Shown here: in pieces, positions 8,321 to 16,921 of the stretch
How positions within the stretch are numbered: position 1 is the stretch's first letter
Layout of the letters: each line of letters begins with the position of its first letter
Assembly (NCBI RefSeq): GCF_900101905.1
Contig: NZ_FNAJ01000001.1
Span: 310,001 to 374,000 of the forward strand
Source: Myxococcus virescens
GTDB taxonomy: Bacteria; Myxococcota; Myxococcia; Myxococcales; Myxococcaceae
Length of the DNA stretch: 64,000 nt
Direction: 5' to 3'
Notes under the pieces: generated by a model
What the model saw: the letters and a program-made list of their open reading frames with translations, nothing else
Databases searched by the model: none
Told to the model about the DNA's origin: nothing
Position numbers and translations under genes: made by a program

Positions 8321-10146
8321 AGCTGGTACCTGCCGACGATGGCGCTCAGCTCGGCGGACGCCGCGGAGAGCTGGATGGCGGACTGCTCGCTCGCGGCCAT
8401 CCGGTCGACAATCTGGTCCGCCAGGTCGGCCATCGAGCTGAGCGCGGCGAACAGCTCCGCGATGCCCGCGTCCTGCTGGCTCACGGCCTCGGCGATGCTG
8501 CGCACCGTCTTGCCGTTGCTTTGGATGATGCCCGCCAGCGAGCGGAGGCTCTCGCCCGCCGCGCGCACCTGCTCCAGGCCACCTTCCACCTCGCGCGCGC
8601 CGCCCTCACTGGTGCTCACCGTCTGCGAGATGGCCCGGCCGATGTCGCTCAGGATGGACTGCACGCGCGTGGTCGCCCCCGCGGACTGGTCCGCCAGCGA
8701 CCGCATCTGCCGCGCCACCACCGCGAAGGAACGACCCGAATCACCACTGCGCGCCGCCTCGATGGAAGCATTGAGCGCCAGCACGTTCGACTGGTCCGCC
8801 AGGTCCTTCACCGTGCGGGTGATGTCCCCCACCTGCCGCGTGCGCTGGTGCAACTCCGCGACGGTGCGGCCAATCTGCTCCACGTGCGACCGGATGTGCG
8901 TGAGCCCACCCACGCTGCCGGACACCGCGGCCTCGCCCGCCTCGCCAAAGCCACTGGCCTTGTCCGCCTCCCGCAGGATGACCTCCACGCGCCGCGCCGC
9001 CGCGCGCGAGGCTTCCTGGAGCTGCTGCGCCGCAATCTGCGTCTCATGCAGCGCCACCGCCTGCTGCGACACCGCCTCGTTCTGGACGGACGCGGACTCG
9101 GTGAGGTGCGTGGACGCCGTTTCGAGCTGCTCGGCCGAATGGCGCAGCGCCATCAACAGCTCGCGCAGCTGCGACATCAACTCCGAGAACGAACTGGCGA
9201 GCTGACCAATCTCATCCTTCGAGCGCACCGCCAGCGTCCCTCGGAAATCCCCCTCCGACACCATCCGCGTGGTGGCCACGGTCAGCTCGCGCAGAGGCTC
9301 CATCATCCGCCGCACCAGCAGGAAGATGGCCGTGCCCGCCGCCGCCGTGACGATGAGGCCCAGCAGCACCACGAGCAGCATCGACGCACGGAACTGCTCC
9401 GCTTCCTTCCCACCGTCACGCGTGAGCAGCAGCTCCACGCCCGGCCCCATCTCCACCCGGCGCAGCCGCAACGACACGCCATTCACCGACACCTCATCCG
9501 GCCGGCCCTTCCCCTCCAGTGCCGCGAGCAAGGCATCCTCAGGCACCGCGCTCAGCGCGTGCGCCACCGGCTTCCCGCCCACGGACAGCACGCCCTCCAC
9601 ACCGCGCTCGTCACGCAGCGCTTGGAGCTCCACCTCGCCCAGGACCCGCCCCAGCACCACGTACCCCGCGGTGCGGCCCTCGGCCGTCATCACGGGCTGC
9701 GCCACGGCCTGATGGGGCACTTCATCCACCAGGATGATGCGCGCGCCGCCCTCCTTCACCAGGGCCTCCATCCCCGACAGGGCCCCGGGTGGCGTGCCCA
9801 CTCGCACACCCGCCGCGGTGTCCACCGCGAGCAGCAGGTCCACGCCCAGGAGCGACTGCTGCGCACGCAGCGAGGGCTCGAGCTGCTCCCCGCCCCCGGA
9901 GCCGCTCGACAGCACGGTCTGCAAGGGCGTGTCGGCCGCGGCGACGCGGGCCAGGGCCGTCAGCGAGCGCGCCTCCTGGGACAGGACGCGGCTCCACGCG
10001 GCTTCGTCTTGCGCCAGACGGGACGTGACGGCTTCGTGCGACCACGTCCGAAGCGACACGCCCGTGAGCGCGACGCTCAGCGTGGAGAGACAGAGGATGA
10101 CCAGGGAGAGCGCTGCGGTCAGGCGCGCGGCAAGGCTGTGCGTCAT
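8317..10146 (-). CDS. Methyl-accepting chemotaxis protein
   Basis: 609 residues with the standard chemoreceptor layout. A first transmembrane helix lies at about residues 10-30 and a periplasmic sensor domain at about 31-250. The second helix (VVLLGLIVTAAAGTAIFLLV) is at about 255-275. A HAMP domain (MEPLRELTVATTRMVSEGDF) follows, then a long coiled-coil signalling domain whose hairpin tip region contains NVLALNASIEAARSGDSGRSFAVV. It should control a CheA-type kinase through CheW. No che genes lie in the window, so it is an orphan receptor that must join an array encoded elsewhere, or act in one of the Frz/Dif-like pathways typical of myxobacteria (inference). Confidence 0.93.
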   Translation of the reverse strand: MTHSLAARLTAALSLVILCLSTLSVALTGVSLRTWSHEAVTSRLAQDEAAWSRVLSQEARSLTALARVAAADTPLQTVLSSGSGGGEQLEPSLRAQQSLLGVDLLLAVDTAAGVRVGTPPGALSGMEALVKEGGARIILVDEVPHQAVAQPVMTAEGRTAGYVVLGRVLGEVELQALRDERGVEGVLSVGGKPVAHALSAVPEDALLAALEGKGRPDEVSVNGVSLRLRRVEMGPGVELLLTRDGGKEAEQFRASMLLVVLLGLIVTAAAGTAIFLLVRRMMEPLRELTVATTRMVSEGDFRGTLAVRSKDEIGQLASSFSELMSQLRELLMALRHSAEQLETASTHLTESASVQNEAVSQQAVALHETQIAAQQLQEASRAAARRVEVILREADKASGFGEAGEAAVSGSVGGLTHIRSHVEQIGRTVAELHQRTRQVGDITRTVKDLADQSNVLALNASIEAARSGDSGRSFAVVARQMRSLADQSAGATTRVQSILSDIGRAISQTVSTSEGGAREVEGGLEQVRAAGESLRSLAGIIQSNGKTVRSIAEAVSQQDAGIAELFAALSSMADLADQIVDRMAASEQSAIQLSAASAELSAIVGRYQL

Positions 10147-10219
10147 TCGCTACAAGGCCAGGGGATGGGCGGGGGGGCGCCCAGTGGGGGGATGGCGAGC
10201 CTACCGCGACAGCGCCCGG

Positions 10220-10240
10220 CTGTTGAGCGAGGAACAACAG
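10220..10240. promoter_or_regulatory. Inverted repeat in the divergent chemoreceptor/beta-barrel promoter region
   Basis: CTGTTG (10220-10225) and CAACAG (10235-10240) form a perfect 6-base dyad spaced by 9 bases, one turn apart. It lies between two divergently transcribed genes. It may be an operator; the regulator is unknown. Confidence 0.3.
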
Positions 10241-10399
10241 GTGGCAGGAATGACCCGGCAGCCTGTCTCGCATGACACAAATCGAGACCTACACCGATGT
10301 CGTGCACCTACGTCCTCGGCGTCGGCGCGCGCGGGGCCATGGACACTCACCCTGGCGTTGCATTGACCGGTGTGGAAGCGGCGCGTTTGCGTGCAGGGC

Positions 10400-10999
10400 A
10401 TGCGCCCGACCTCCATTCCAGCGGCACTGGCCCTGCTTGCCCTCGCGCCCAGCGGACTTCGCGCGGCGGAGGCCGCCGGAGAGGCGCGCGCGAAGGCCGA
10501 GCCGCCTCACACGACGCGCAACTTCGGCAACCTGCGCGTGGGTGGCTCCACGGCGAACGGCAATGGCCGACCCGACCTGTGTCTGGAGTTGTCCCCCGTG
10601 GCGTTCCTGTCCGTGGAGAGCTGTGGCACGGGGAGCGGTTTCCTGCACGGCGACCCCGAGCCGGAGGTGGCGCACTTCCGCGCCAAGCTGCGGCTGGCCA
10701 GCTTCGACGTGGAGCGCTGGGGCACCTTCCAGCCCTTCCTCGCCGGGGGCTTCGCGGAGGCCCAGGTGGGCCGCGACGACCCAGGGTTCCAGTTCAAGGG
10801 GACCGACCGACGCCGCGTGGCCACGGCAGGGCCCGAGGGGGGACTCGGGCTGCGCTTCCTCCGCCCGCTGGCCGCGGGCTTCGAGCTGGTGGGCGACTTC
10901 AACTTCAGCCTGGCGTGGATGCCCCACGCTCCCGAGCTCGTCCAGCCCGGGAACACGTGGCTGCCGTCCGCCAGCCTCTCCTTCGGCGTGGGCTTCTGA
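10400..10999 (+). CDS. Small outer-membrane beta-barrel-like protein
   Basis: 199 residues from the ATG at 10400. An upstream in-frame ATG at 10370 is also possible, but the residues between are basic and cysteine-containing. The signal peptide runs MRPTSIPAALALLALAPSGLRAAEA. The mature part alternates polar and hydrophobic residues (LCLELSPVAFLSVESCG, HFRAKLRLASFDVERW, FQPFLAGGFAEAQVG) and ends LPSASLSFGVGF, a terminal aromatic residue typical of outer-membrane barrels. An eight-stranded barrel of the OmpW/OmpA type is plausible. No enzyme motif is visible. Function unknown. Confidence 0.7.
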   Translation: MRPTSIPAALALLALAPSGLRAAEAAGEARAKAEPPHTTRNFGNLRVGGSTANGNGRPDLCLELSPVAFLSVESCGTGSGFLHGDPEPEVAHFRAKLRLASFDVERWGTFQPFLAGGFAEAQVGRDDPGFQFKGTDRRRVATAGPEGGLGLRFLRPLAAGFELVGDFNFSLAWMPHAPELVQPGNTWLPSASLSFGVGF

Positions 11000-11005
11000 C
11001 GCGCC

Positions 11006-11749
11006 TCACGCGTCCGCGACGCGCAGCACCACCGCGGTGATGTTGTCCTTGCCCCCCGCCTCGTAGGCGTCCGCGACCAGCGCGTCACAGACCTCGCGCG
11101 CGGAGGACATCGTCAGGCGCTTCATCAGGCCCTCCACGCCCAGCGGCTCATAGAGCCCGTCCGAGCACAGCAGGAACACATCGCCCGGCTCCGTCTGAAG
11201 CCGCTGCACGGTGGGCTCCGCGTTCTCCGTGCCCAGCGCGCGGGTGATGAGGTGGCGCAAGTTGCCCGAGCCTCCCGGCGGCTCCATGCCCGCGTCCCGA
11301 AGCTCCTCGATGAGCGAGTGGTCGCGCGTGAGCGACTCCAGCTTTCCGCCACGCAACCGGTACAGGCGGCTGTCGCCCACGTGCGCCACCGCCGCGCCGT
11401 GCTCGCTCACCGCCAACGCCACGACGGTGGACGCCATCTCCCGCAGCCGGCCCACGCGCTGCGCCTGGAGGTTGCGCTGCGCCAGGGCCGAGCACGCCGC
11501 CAACAGGTTCTCTTCACGGCTGCGGCGAGGGTCCGGCACCGTGGGCCACGTCGAATCCCGGTCCTGCCCCAGGCGCAGGCCAAAGCCCACGAAGGTGTCC
11601 ACGACACACCGGCTGGCGACTTCTCCCCCCTCTTGTCCGCCCAGCCCATCCGCCACGACGAACAGCCCCAGCTCCGGTGCGACGCAGAACGCATCCTCGT
11701 TGTGCGGCCGCCGACCGATGTGGGTCTGTCCCGCGCTGTCCATTCTCAT
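11006..11749 (-). CDS. PP2C-type serine/threonine protein phosphatase
   Basis: 247 residues with all the main PP2C/Stp1 motifs in order: GRRPHNEDAF, VADGLGGQEGGEVAS (metal-binding Asp), AHVGDSRLYRLR, LCSDGLYEPLG and KDNITAVVLR. It dephosphorylates Ser/Thr residues with two Mn or Mg ions, counteracting Hanks-type kinases, which are abundant in myxobacteria. The start at 11749 follows GAGGAGG with a 5-base gap; a second ATG two codons later is an alternative. No kinase gene is adjacent, so the partner is encoded elsewhere. Confidence 0.93.
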   Translation of the reverse strand: MRMDSAGQTHIGRRPHNEDAFCVAPELGLFVVADGLGGQEGGEVASRCVVDTFVGFGLRLGQDRDSTWPTVPDPRRSREENLLAACSALAQRNLQAQRVGRLREMASTVVALAVSEHGAAVAHVGDSRLYRLRGGKLESLTRDHSLIEELRDAGMEPPGGSGNLRHLITRALGTENAEPTVQRLQTEPGDVFLLCSDGLYEPLGVEGLMKRLTMSSAREVCDALVADAYEAGGKDNITAVVLRVADA

Positions 11750-12147
11750 GACTGCCTCCTCGGGCCTCCCACCAGCAAGCGAGAGGCCAGCGTCCTTCCC
11801 CCCGACGGACGCAAGGAACGGATACTCCGGTTCTGGGGATTCCTGGGAAGGGACCGCCACGGCGCCGTGACAACCCCCCTCCCCCGTCCACTGGCAGACG
11901 CTGCAAGTGCCCTCCACCCGTCAACAGCCCCCAGAACGTGGGGTCACGACCCCACACCTCCGCCTGACACCTGGGCCCCACTCCCCCAGGGGGCGCTTGT
12001 CCGCCAGGACGCTCCCGTCAGGGTGCGCGAATGCCATGACAACGAAACGAGGAACCCAGCATGCCCGGGCCTGTTCCCTGGCAACTTCTCCGGTGACGAG
12101 GCGACAATTCCGATGCGGCCCGGTGTGCGCGCCGCAGGGAGCCTTTG
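11750..12147. other. 398-base gene-free divergent region
   Basis: This stretch separates the PP2C phosphatase gene (minus) from the orphan acidic protein gene (plus). It holds C-rich runs around 11875-11885 and a perfect 18-base dyad at 11938-11955. I found no convincing protein gene or RNA gene. It should carry two divergent promoters, but no clear -10/-35 pair can be named. Confidence 0.5.
11938..11955. promoter_or_regulatory. Perfect 18-base palindrome, operator-like
   Basis: GTGGGGTC-AC-GACCCCAC is an 8-base perfect inverted repeat with only 2 bases between the arms. That loop is too tight for a good RNA hairpin, so a homodimeric DNA-binding protein site is more likely. It lies mid-way between two divergent genes, about 190 bases from each start. 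Confidence 0.4.
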
Positions 12148-13293
12148 ATGTCGTCCATCCGCCGCATCACCGCGAGCATCTCCAGCGCCATCTCCCGCGC
12201 CCGGCTCGACACGAGCCTGGAGTCGGTGTCACCGCTCGCGCCCCGCGAGCCGCTGCAGCCGATCCCCGCGGTGCGGCGTGGCTATGCCGACGAGAGCGAG
12301 TTCCAGGCGGAGGTGGATGACCTGGACACGTCGCTCGCAGCGCACGCGCCGATGCTGGCGGGCGTGGACGCCGCGAATGCGGAAGCGCCCGAACACCTGC
12401 GCGTGTTCGCCGGCGAGAGCTCCTTCGAAGCGGCTCCGCCGCGGTATTCGCAGCTGCTGGGCTCGCAGCTTCCCGCCGCGCTCGGCGCGCCCCGGGAGCC
12501 GGTGAGTGGCGCGGCGCAACGGCCCTCCTTCCGAGGGGGCAGCGCCCAGGACATGGGCAGCGACCTGCTCTCGCCGGAGGCCGCCGCGTGGGAGTTGCAG
12601 AACCGGGACACCTCCACCGCGCCCACGCCCATGGAAGCGGAGGACGTGCTGTTCATGCTGAATGGCCCCGGCGCCGCGGCCGACCTGGAGCCGCCGCTGG
12701 AGCTGGGACTCGAGGACATCTTCGAGGAAGCCCCGCGACTGCACGCCGCGGAAGACGCGCTCTTCATGGCTGGAGCCGATGACGCTTCAGCGGCCATCTC
12801 CGACGCCGCGGAGCCCCAGCAGCCGAGCCTCGCCGCCGCTCGCTCCGGCGCGCCGGTGAACTTCGCGACCGAGGCCGCGGGCATCGATGCCGTTCCCGCC
12901 GACCTGGTGACGGCCGCGGCCGGTGACGCGCGCGTGGATGATGCGCCCGCGGGCTACGCGCTGGGCAGCGCCTACGCGGCCACCTACGGGCAGCAGTTCG
13001 CCGTGAGGCAGGCGCTGGACCCGGCGGTCAGCCCCGCGGGGCCAGACGAGTTCCTCGCGGACCCGAATGACTTGAACATGCTGCCGCCGGAGGAGCCGTC
13101 CCTGGACGATGCCGCCGTGGCAGGCGTCCTGGGCTCCATCTCCGCCAACCCCGCGGCGGCCAGCGCGCCGGTGGCCGCCACCTTCGCCTCACAGGGCGTG
13201 GAAGTGGTCGCGGAGGCGTTGGAGCCGGAGCTGCGGCCCGAGGCGAACCCCCGCACCACCGAGGCACCTGCGCCCGAGAATCCGCGGGACTGA
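12148..13293 (+). CDS. Orphan acidic, Ala/Pro-rich protein
   Basis: 381 residues; the ATG at 12148 follows AGGGAG at good spacing. I do not recognise it. The first 20 residues are Ser/Arg/Ile-rich and could form an amphipathic helix (SIRRITASISSAISRARL). The rest is strongly acidic, low in lysine and rich in Ala, Pro and Glu. It contains similar short acidic segments such as EAEDVLFMLNG and AAEDALFMAGAD, which look like degenerate repeats of a binding motif. There are no membrane segments, catalytic motifs or cysteines in a metal-site pattern. It is probably disordered, perhaps a scaffold or regulator. Confidence 0.7.
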   Translation: MSSIRRITASISSAISRARLDTSLESVSPLAPREPLQPIPAVRRGYADESEFQAEVDDLDTSLAAHAPMLAGVDAANAEAPEHLRVFAGESSFEAAPPRYSQLLGSQLPAALGAPREPVSGAAQRPSFRGGSAQDMGSDLLSPEAAAWELQNRDTSTAPTPMEAEDVLFMLNGPGAAADLEPPLELGLEDIFEEAPRLHAAEDALFMAGADDASAAISDAAEPQQPSLAAARSGAPVNFATEAAGIDAVPADLVTAAAGDARVDDAPAGYALGSAYAATYGQQFAVRQALDPAVSPAGPDEFLADPNDLNMLPPEEPSLDDAAVAGVLGSISANPAAASAPVAATFASQGVEVVAEALEPELRPEANPRTTEAPAPENPRD

Positions 13294-13298
13294 GCCCC

Positions 13299-14591
13299 TC
13301 ACGGCCTGGGCGGCGCTTCTTCCTGGTCGATGCCGTCGAGGTACGTCTGCGCCTCGATGACCTCCCGGTTCAGCTCGTCCAGATAGCGCCGCCGCTCCGG
13401 ACTCTGCCACTCCGCGGCGGAGAAGGACGTGGAGGGATAGTCATTCGTGGTGTGCACGTACCCACGCAAGCTCGTCATCAGCTCGCGATCCGGGTCTCCC
13501 CGCTCCTTGAGGAGGAAGCCCTCCACGTCGCGCAGCTTCAGGGGGAAGGTGGGCACTTCGTCCAGCACCAGGTTGCCGGCGATGGTGAGCTTCACCTCCT
13601 GCTCGCCGCGCTTCAGCTCCTCGTTGAAGGACACGTGCGCGAAGGGCATGCCGCTCTCGTCATCCACGCGGCCCGCCACCACGTACCGTCCGGCCTTCTG
13701 GACCTGAATCCCGAGGTAGAGCTGAAGCGAGCCTTGCTCCAGCACCTCCCGCACCCGGCCCGTGAAGAGCGCCGGAGGCGACGGCGTGTACATGATGTCG
13801 AAGAACGCGGTGCCCTCCGCGCCTCCCGAGCGCACCTGCACGTCCACGCGCAGCGTGCCTGAATAGATGGGGAACCCCTGCTTCGACGGCTGGAAGCGCC
13901 CGGTGAAGGTGCCATCTCCGGAGAGCGCGTCGCCCGCGGCGCCGTCGTCCGAGAAGACGAGGGGGACCGCCGGCATGCCACCCGCGCCAGGCATGTGCTC
14001 GGCCTCGTGCGCGGAGGCGGACACCACCTGGCAGGGCCTGGGCATGCGGCGCGCGTCCTCGCAGCCGACGAAGAAGTGCACCACCTCGTCGCCGACGACG
14101 AAGACGCGGTCCTGCTTCAGCCTGAGTTGGATGTCGGAGCCGTCCTTGTTCAGCGGGCGCGTGCGCTCCGGCTCCGCCATCTCCATCTGGTCCGGGTGCT
14201 CACTGGCGGGACGCGACTCCGGCGGATAGCGCGTCGCCTTCATGTACGACTCCAGCGTCTGCTTCGCGCGCTCCAGCCGCTGCGCCCACAACTGGCGCCG
14301 CGCGTCCCGCTCCGCTTCCTCCGGGCTGCGGGCCGGGTCCTGCACGGCCACTCCTGGCACGCGCCCCGTCGGCCCGCCCATGCCGCCTCCCGACTTCCGC
14401 GGCGCGGGGTTCGGCATTCCAGACGGCGAGGACGCTTCCCATGCACCATCCTCGCCGGAGGACTCCGGGCCGGCACCTGCTTCCATCCACCACCACCCCA
14501 CGCCCCCCAGCACCAGCGGGATGAGGGGAATGGCCCACAGGGCGCGGCGCATCCGGGACGCGGGGGCGGAAACGGTGCCAGTCGGAGTCAT
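13299..14591 (-). CDS. Membrane-anchored 'choice-of-anchor X'-like secreted protein
   Basis: 430 residues. One N-terminal transmembrane helix (LWAIPLIPLVLGGVGWWWM, about residues 18-36) is followed by a Gly/Ser/Pro-rich linker, a charged helical stretch (about 95-140), and an extracytoplasmic domain. That domain has DIQLRLKQDRVFVVGDEVV, DALSGDGTFTGRFQP and YSGTLRVDVQV, resembling the 'choice-of-anchor X' immunoglobulin-like domain. It lies 24 bases downstream of the secreted hydrolase gene, so the two are probably one operon. The helix would hold it in the inner membrane, facing the periplasm. It may act as chaperone, inhibitor or receptor for the hydrolase (inference). Confidence 0.75.
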   Translation of the reverse strand: MTPTGTVSAPASRMRRALWAIPLIPLVLGGVGWWWMEAGAGPESSGEDGAWEASSPSGMPNPAPRKSGGGMGGPTGRVPGVAVQDPARSPEEAERDARRQLWAQRLERAKQTLESYMKATRYPPESRPASEHPDQMEMAEPERTRPLNKDGSDIQLRLKQDRVFVVGDEVVHFFVGCEDARRMPRPCQVVSASAHEAEHMPGAGGMPAVPLVFSDDGAAGDALSGDGTFTGRFQPSKQGFPIYSGTLRVDVQVRSGGAEGTAFFDIMYTPSPPALFTGRVREVLEQGSLQLYLGIQVQKAGRYVVAGRVDDESGMPFAHVSFNEELKRGEQEVKLTIAGNLVLDEVPTFPLKLRDVEGFLLKERGDPDRELMTSLRGYVHTTNDYPSTSFSAAEWQSPERRRYLDELNREVIEAQTYLDGIDQEEAPPRP

Positions 14592-14615
14592 GTCGCTTCT
14601 TGCGGTGGAGGGGGC

Positions 14616-15503
14616 TCAGTACGCGTAGGTGACCACGTCCTGGCGAACCGGCGCGATGATGCCACCCCAGTTGCCTCCGGCGTAGTGGTTGTACGCCTCC
14701 CGGTCGTCGCGCAGCTCCACCGTGTGGTAGCTCCACTTCGCGCGCCCGTCGCTGGTCGCGGCCGTGCCCAGGTTCAGGGTGCCGCCACAGAACCAGTCAC
14801 CGGGGTTGCACTGCGAGCTGCCCGCGCTGCCCGAAACGCCCCCCGTCGAGTGGTACGACACCGCCTCATCGTCCTGGCCGGGGAGCACGCCGGAGTACAG
14901 CGTGCCCTTGGCACCCGCGAACATGTAGAACCACACGTTGCGCGTGGTGTTGTGGTTGTACATGGCGCGCGCGGTGGTGGTGACCAGGTCGCTCACCAGC
15001 GGCTCATTCACCGCCCACTCGCCAATGTCGGCCAGCTCGCTGCCGCCGCCCGCGCCCGACGCCACGTTCACCCAGCGGATGTTCCAGCCCGTCTGCTTCG
15101 CGCCGCCGCTCACGTTGCCACACACGCCGCTGGCGTTGGGGGTCGCGTTCTTCACCTCGCGCTGCGAGCCGCCATACATCGACAGCGCGTAGCCAATCTG
15201 GAGGTTCCCCGCGCTGTGCGCGGCGACGTAGCACCAGTTGTCCCCCGTGCAGAAGCAGTCCAGCGCGTCGCGGATGCGGTAGTTCTGCGAGCCGATGCGC
15301 TCACGGCCGTCCCAGTTGACGGCCTTCTTGTTCACGCCCGCCGCGACGCTCGCGGAGCCCCAGTAACTGAAGTCATTGTAGTTGCCGGGCTGCGTCGTGC
15401 CGCCGTTGCGGCCATGAATCCACAGCGTGTAGTTGGCTGCGGCGGCCTCCGTGCCCGCCAGCATCGTTGCGGCGACAATGACCGTACCGAAGAACTTCTT
15501 CAT
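14616..15503 (-). CDS. Secreted alpha/beta-hydrolase-like protein (lipase-like)
   Basis: 295 residues; ATG 15503 has GGAGG upstream. The signal peptide ends near TMLAGTEAAAA. The mature protein begins with an oxyanion-hole-like segment, YTLWIHGRNGG. It carries AHSAGN near residue 100, a variant of the nucleophile elbow (Ala replaces the first Gly of GxSxG), followed by possible acid and histidine residues in PGQDDEAVSYHS and NHYAGGNWGG. Six or more cysteines suggest disulfides. It is probably an esterase, lipase or acyl hydrolase acting outside the cytoplasm. It is cotranscribed with the anchored partner downstream. Confidence 0.75.
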   Translation of the reverse strand: MKKFFGTVIVAATMLAGTEAAAANYTLWIHGRNGGTTQPGNYNDFSYWGSASVAAGVNKKAVNWDGRERIGSQNYRIRDALDCFCTGDNWCYVAAHSAGNLQIGYALSMYGGSQREVKNATPNASGVCGNVSGGAKQTGWNIRWVNVASGAGGGSELADIGEWAVNEPLVSDLVTTTARAMYNHNTTRNVWFYMFAGAKGTLYSGVLPGQDDEAVSYHSTGGVSGSAGSSQCNPGDWFCGGTLNLGTAATSDGRAKWSYHTVELRDDREAYNHYAGGNWGGIIAPVRQDVVTYAY

Positions 15504-15687
15504 GTTGAGCGCCTCCAGCGCTGCGTAGGGGGTACCTGCCCGGCGGGGGACCAGGCGGCGGGGCGTACTGTAGAGGCGCGGTGTGTAAAAGGTCGAGGTC
15601 ACGGAAACCTCGAAGTGCGCGCGAAGACTGACGCAACGCATCACCCCGTGGACTCCCGCGAGGGAGATGACACTCGAGACGGCCGCG

Positions 15688-16809
15688 TCAACGCGATGTG
15701 TCGACCACGTAGCGCTCCAGTCGTTCCAGCGCGTCGGGCAGATTCGTACGGCCCAGCCCCAGGCGGAAGTGGTTGCCGGGGAAGTCGTAGACGTCTCCGG
15801 GCAGCAGCAGCACGCCTTCGCGCTCGCGCAATTCCTCGGTGAAGCGGGCCACGGGCGTCTCACGCAGCAGCCTGGGAAAAGCCACGCTGCCCGCGCGCGG
15901 GCGCACCCACCGGAAGGTGTCCGGGTGCCGCGCGAAGAAGCCATCCAACAGGGAGAGGTTCGCCGCGAGCAGCTCCCGGCTGCGCGCCAGCACCCGCGCC
16001 TTCGCGCGCAGCGCGATGAGTGACAGCACCTCGCTGGGCGCGCTGTTGCAGATGGTCGTGTAGTCCTTGTAGGCCGCGCAGCGCCGCAAGAGCTCCACGT
16101 CACGGCAGGCCAGCCACCCCACGCGCAGCCCCGCCAGTCCGAAGGCCTTGGACATCACCCCCAGGCTGATGCCGTGCGGCGTGTGGCTGGCCGCGGGCGG
16201 CAACGTGTCGCGCGTGTCGTACTCCAGCAGCCGGTACACCTCGTCAGACAGCAGGTGGATGCCACGCTCGCGCGACAGCTCGCACAGCGCGTCGAAGGTG
16301 GCCCGGTCCAACAACGCGCCCGTGGGGTTGTGGGGGAAGTTCACCACCAGCAGCCGCGTCTGGGGCGTCAGCGCGCGGCGCAGCGCATCCAAGTCCAATG
16401 CCCAGCCGTCCTCCTCGCACAGGCGCAGCAGCGTCACGTCCGCGCCCGTGGCGCGCGCCACCTCGTGCAGGGACTGGTAGCCCGGCCAGGTGACGACGGC
16501 GTGGTCCCCGGGGCCCAGCAGCACGTTGATCAGGACGAAGAGCGCCTCCTCCGCGCCGGCGAAGGTGAGCACCTGCTCCGGAGAGAGCCCGGGGTACAGG
16601 GCGGCAATCTCCTCGCGCAGCGCGGGCAGGCCGGTGGATTCGGTGTAGCCCAGCGTCAGCCCCTCCCAGCGGGCCCGCTCGTCCGGGCCGGCGAGCGCCA
16701 GCAAGTCCGCCATCCGCCAGCCCTCGATGTCCGAGGAACACAGCAGGTACGGCGCCGCGAACTCCCAGCGCGCGAAGTACCGCTCCAGCTTGAAGTCGGG
16801 GATGCGCAT
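15688..16809 (-). CDS. Class I/II PLP-dependent aminotransferase
   Basis: 373 residues, fold type I. Features in order: LGYTESTGLPALREEIA, NFPHNPTGALL (cofactor-binding Asn), LSDEVYRLLEYD, and the Schiff-base lysine in VMSKAFGLAGLRVGW (Lys221), followed by the C-terminal arginine region FRLGLGR. It transfers an amino group between an amino acid and a 2-oxo acid; the substrate is not readable. The start MRIPDFKLERYF is well conserved-looking, although no strong ribosome site precedes it. It is monocistronic, with the thioredoxin-fold gene diverging upstream. Confidence 0.9.
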   Translation of the reverse strand: MRIPDFKLERYFARWEFAAPYLLCSSDIEGWRMADLLALAGPDERARWEGLTLGYTESTGLPALREEIAALYPGLSPEQVLTFAGAEEALFVLINVLLGPGDHAVVTWPGYQSLHEVARATGADVTLLRLCEEDGWALDLDALRRALTPQTRLLVVNFPHNPTGALLDRATFDALCELSRERGIHLLSDEVYRLLEYDTRDTLPPAASHTPHGISLGVMSKAFGLAGLRVGWLACRDVELLRRCAAYKDYTTICNSAPSEVLSLIALRAKARVLARSRELLAANLSLLDGFFARHPDTFRWVRPRAGSVAFPRLLRETPVARFTEELREREGVLLLPGDVYDFPGNHFRLGLGRTNLPDALERLERYVVDTSR

Positions 16810-16921
16810 GCCGTGAGTGTCTGCCTGCTTCGCGGCCTGCCGTCCAGCGGCGCCCGGAAACGGCCCCGCGTGCCTAGCTTGAGTCGCGTCCTTTCCGAAC
16901 CCTGGCCTTGTTGGAGCCCCT

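Noticed and set aside
15504-16103. Upstream extension of the secreted hydrolase frame
   Set aside because: It runs into the aminotransferase gene on another frame; the signal peptide and GGAGG fix the start at 15503.
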